Assembly: GCA_002298665.1 (NCBI GenBank)
Contig: DBKW01000005.1
Location: 1-14,267 of the forward strand
DNA: 14,267 nt
Reading direction: 5' to 3'
From: Verrucomicrobia bacterium UBA740
GTDB taxonomy: Bacteria; Verrucomicrobiota; Kiritimatiellia; RFP12; UBA1067
This document shows positions 12,560-14,267 of the stretch, piece after piece (the first letter of the stretch is position 1; each line of letters starts with the position of its first letter). The position numbers were made by a program, and so were the translations under genes. The notes below the pieces were generated by a model. The model was not told the DNA's origin, ran no database searches, and saw only the letters and a list, made by a program, of their open reading frames with translations.

Positions 12560-13876
12560 ATGGATTTGCTCAAGGACAATTTGGCGCGTGTCTACCGGCA
12601 TTACTTCTGGGCGGCGTTCGGTTCGGCCCTGGCCACGAGCGTCTACTCCGTCGTGGACGTCGCCGTCGTCGGACGCTACCACGGTCCGGCCGGGCTGGCG
12701 GCCATGGCCGTCATCGCCCCGGTCTGGAACATCATCCTTTCCGTCGCGCTGCTCTCGGGCATCGGCGGGTCGATTCTCTACGCCGTCAAGCGCGGGGCAC
12801 GCGCCGCGGCACTTCCCGCCAACCGCTTTTTCGCCGCGGCCCTCATCGTCGGCACCGCCCTCAGCCTGCTCGTCATGGCCGCCCTTTTCCTCTGCGAAGA
12901 GCCCATCCTGCGCTTCTTCGGGGCGGACGCGAACCTGCTGCCGCTGGCCGCGCGCTACCTCGCGCCGGTGCGCTTCAGCGTCCCGCTCTTCCTGCTGGGC
13001 ACCACCATCATGGCCTTCCTGCGCAACGACGGCAATCCGCGCCTGGCCACGCTGGCCGTGCTCGCCGGCGGCGTCGTCAACATCTTCGGGGACTGGTACT
13101 TCGTCTTCGGCTGCGACTGGGGGATCTTCGGCGCGGGCCTGGCGACCGTGCTGGGCGAGGCCGTCGCCGTGGGCGTCATGCTGACGCACTTCCTCCTCCA
13201 CCGCAACACCCTGCGCATCGAAATCCCCTACGCCCCCGTCCTCTTCGCCCGCCAGGTCGTCATCGTCGGCTTCCCGGCCTTCTTCACGGATATCTCGATG
13301 GGGCTTCTCACCATCGTCTTCAACCGCCAGATCATGCGCTACCTGGGCGAGGACGCCCTGGCCATCTACGGCGTCGTCGTCACCATCGGCACCTTCGTGC
13401 AGTGCTGCGGCTACGGCGTCGGCCAGGCCGCCCAGCCGCTCCTGTCGGCCAACTTCGGCGCCGGCAACCGCGAACGCATCCGCCGCACCCTGGCCTATTC
13501 CCTCGCGACCGCCCTCCTGCTCGCCTTCCTCTGGTGCGCGGCCATCGCCCTGGCCCCGAACGCCTTCATGCGCGTTTTCACCCGCCCCACCCCCGCCCTC
13601 CTCGCTCAGGCGCCGGACATCCTGCGCGTCTATTCGCTCGCCTTCCTGGCCCTCCCGCTCAACGTCATGTCCACCTACTGCTTCCAGTCCGTCTGCCGTC
13701 CCCGCGCGGCGTTCGTCGTCTCCCTGGCGCGCGGACTCGTCCTCCCCGTCGCGCTCCTCTATATCCTGCCGCACGTCTGGGGCGGCGCGGCACTTTGGTC
13801 CGCGATTCCCCTGGCGGAATTCCTCGTGGCCGCCGGCATCGCCCTCTCCCTCCTCCCCAGCCGCCACACACACTAA
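12560..13876 (+). CDS. MATE-family multidrug/metabolite exporter
   Basis: This inner-membrane antiporter expels drugs or metabolites using a Na+ or H+ gradient. The 438-residue protein is the family's usual size and shows about twelve hydrophobic segments arranged as two similar halves. Family-typical stretches are SVYSVVDVAVVGRYHGPAGL near the N-terminus, then FLRNDGNPRLATLAVLAGG and VGQAAQPLLSANFGAGN in the second half. The frame is open further upstream, but the ATG at 12560 is chosen because the earlier part would overlap the promoter and the hydrophobic fold begins just after it. GGGA lies 6 bases upstream as a modest ribosome site. The gene stands alone and is divergent from nrdR. Substrate cannot be told from sequence. 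No T-rich terminator follows directly. Confidence 0.93.
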   Translation: MDLLKDNLARVYRHYFWAAFGSALATSVYSVVDVAVVGRYHGPAGLAAMAVIAPVWNIILSVALLSGIGGSILYAVKRGARAAALPANRFFAAALIVGTALSLLVMAALFLCEEPILRFFGADANLLPLAARYLAPVRFSVPLFLLGTTIMAFLRNDGNPRLATLAVLAGGVVNIFGDWYFVFGCDWGIFGAGLATVLGEAVAVGVMLTHFLLHRNTLRIEIPYAPVLFARQVVIVGFPAFFTDISMGLLTIVFNRQIMRYLGEDALAIYGVVVTIGTFVQCCGYGVGQAAQPLLSANFGAGNRERIRRTLAYSLATALLLAFLWCAAIALAPNAFMRVFTRPTPALLAQAPDILRVYSLAFLALPLNVMSTYCFQSVCRPRAAFVVSLARGLVLPVALLYILPHVWGGAALWSAIPLAEFLVAAGIALSLLPSRHTH

Positions 13877-13938
13877 TCGAAGCGGCAACGAATGCTCCGT
13901 CTCACACCTCCGCGCGCACCCGTCACGGCGTAGGCGCC

Positions 13939-13965
13939 AAAAAATTTCGGGCAACGATTCGCCCG
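13939..13965 (-). terminator. Possible minus-strand intrinsic terminator
   Basis: On the minus strand CGGGC (13961-13965), an 8-base loop and GCCCG (13948-13952) are followed by AAATTTTTT. The stem is only 5 bp, and no minus-strand gene is visible upstream of it in the window. It would serve a convergent gene beyond the right edge. Confidence 0.35.
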
Positions 13966-13977
13966 CTTCCCTCCAAC

Positions 13978-14026
13978 GCCGGCGCCGGCGCCGGCGCGCC
14001 GGTGCGCCGGTGCGCGCGTCACGCGC
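13978..14026. repeat. GC-rich short tandem repeats
   Basis: GCCGGC is repeated three times (13978-13995), then GCGCCGGT twice (13996-14003 and 14004-14011), then GCGCGCGTCACGCGC. The block can fold in many ways on either strand. It might act as a structured 3' end for the MATE messenger, but there is no T-run. Confidence 0.75.
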
Positions 14027-14029
14027 TAC

Positions 14030-14035
14030 TATAAT
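14030..14035 (+). promoter_or_regulatory. Isolated TATAAT, possible -10 box
   Basis: A perfect TATAAT follows the GC-rich repeats on the plus strand. There is no usable -35 at 17 bases and no TGn extension. A start near 14042 would lead into the hairpin at 14072-14094. Confidence 0.3.
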
Positions 14036-14071
14036 ACTGTGCACCATACAGGCGATTAGGCCCCCGCCGGA

Positions 14072-14094
14072 CCGCTTTTGGAGCCGAAAAGCGG
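14072..14094 (+). other. Perfect 8-bp hairpin with short T tail
   Basis: CCGCTTTT and AAAAGCGG enclose the loop GGAGCCG and are followed by ATTTTG on the plus strand. The loop motif GAGCCGAA recurs just downstream at 14100-14107. It could be a weak plus-strand terminator or attenuator. Confidence 0.45.
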
Positions 14095-14103
14095 ATTTTG
14101 AGC

Positions 14104-14218
14104 CGAACAAAAGAGAAAAAGAAAGAAACAAGAAAGGAAACAAAGAGAAACCTTCCCCCCTGCACCCACTATGAAAAGAAACAAAGGAAAGAAAATAGAG
14201 AAAACAAAGGAACTGTAA
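14104..14218. repeat. Purine-rich low-complexity tract
   Basis: The plus strand is almost all A and G, with repeated variants of AAACAAAGGA, broken once by the C-rich TTCCCCCCTGCACCCACT near 14153-14170. This is unlike the GC-rich rest of the window. A 15-codon frame (14171-14218, MKRNKGKK...) exists but looks like a product of the composition. Confidence 0.7.
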
Positions 14219-14232
14219 TGATTGATTGACTA

Positions 14233-14252
14233 CCCCCCCCCCCCCCCCCCCC
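14233..14252. repeat. Run of 20 C residues
   Basis: An uninterrupted homopolymer of 20 C, 15 bases before the window edge, followed by a C-rich ACCACACCCC stretch. Such runs are slippage-prone and also a common place for sequencing and assembly errors. Confidence 0.9.
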
Positions 14253-14267
14253 ACCACACCCCCTGCG

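Larger units (their letters stand above)
13877..14267. other. Right-end region without a convincing gene
   Basis: This 391-base stretch after the MATE stop contains no reading frame I would support on either strand. It holds a hairpin with a minus-strand T-run (13939-13965), a GC-rich short-repeat block (13978-14026), a TATAAT (14030-14035), a second hairpin (14072-14094), a purine-rich tract (14104-14218) and a 20-base C run (14233-14252). Composition changes sharply across it. Confidence 0.7.

Noticed and set aside
14171..14218. A 15-codon Lys-rich frame near the right end
   Set aside because: It lies wholly in the purine-rich tract, so Lys, Arg and Glu codons are forced by composition.
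12347..14257. A 636-codon minus-strand frame opposite the MATE gene, starting in the C run
   Set aside because: The composition is charged and repetitive, its start lies in low-complexity sequence, and it runs antisense to a clear membrane protein.

Overview
The window is GC-rich bacterial chromosome, with ten of eleven larger genes on the minus strand and one on the plus strand. No phage, insertion sequence, CRISPR array, tRNA or rRNA could be supported. The gene content is mostly housekeeping (DnaB, Der, PyrB, NrdR, aconitase, Tag, a PBP5-type carboxypeptidase). The Aquifex-type short aconitase, the Gfo/Idh/MocA protein, the GC-rich codons and the strong sigma70-type TATAAT promoters would fit a Gram-negative of the Verrucomicrobiota/Kiritimatiellota neighbourhood. 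That placement is a guess from style and not something the sequence proves.

Layout, read on the minus strand from high to low coordinates. (1) Five genes follow one near-consensus promoter at 12218-12246: nrdR, a Gfo/Idh/MocA-fold protein whose catalytic motifs are degenerate, a DtxR/MntR-type metal repressor, a zinc-ribbon protein fused to a PTS EIIA (PtsN-like) domain, and a D,D-carboxypeptidase. Three of the four junctions are 4-base ATGA overlaps and the fourth is a 1-base gap, so this is one translationally coupled unit. (2) The aconitase follows, with its own extended -10 promoter and a clear intrinsic terminator. (3) pyrB-der-dnaB form a tight operon from another extended -10 promoter. 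(4) A 31-codon membrane microprotein comes next, then an orphan OmpR/PhoB-type response regulator, tag (3-methyladenine glycosylase) and a coiled-coil protein of unknown function. The promoter for the regulator lies inside the end of the microprotein gene and is placed so that its transcript should be leaderless.

On the plus strand, divergent from nrdR, a MATE-family exporter has its own promoter. The nrdR-MATE intergenic region holds a 9-bp tandem repeat, a 12-bp direct repeat and a perfect 20-base hairpin against the MATE -35 box. From about 13877 to the right edge there is no convincing gene. That stretch holds GC-rich short repeats, two hairpins, a purine-rich tract unlike the rest of the window and a run of 20 C residues.

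The most promising undescribed items are the five-gene coupled unit with its zinc-ribbon/EIIA fusion next to a metal-dependent repressor, and the microprotein/leaderless response-regulator arrangement. Functional links among these genes are inferred from position only.
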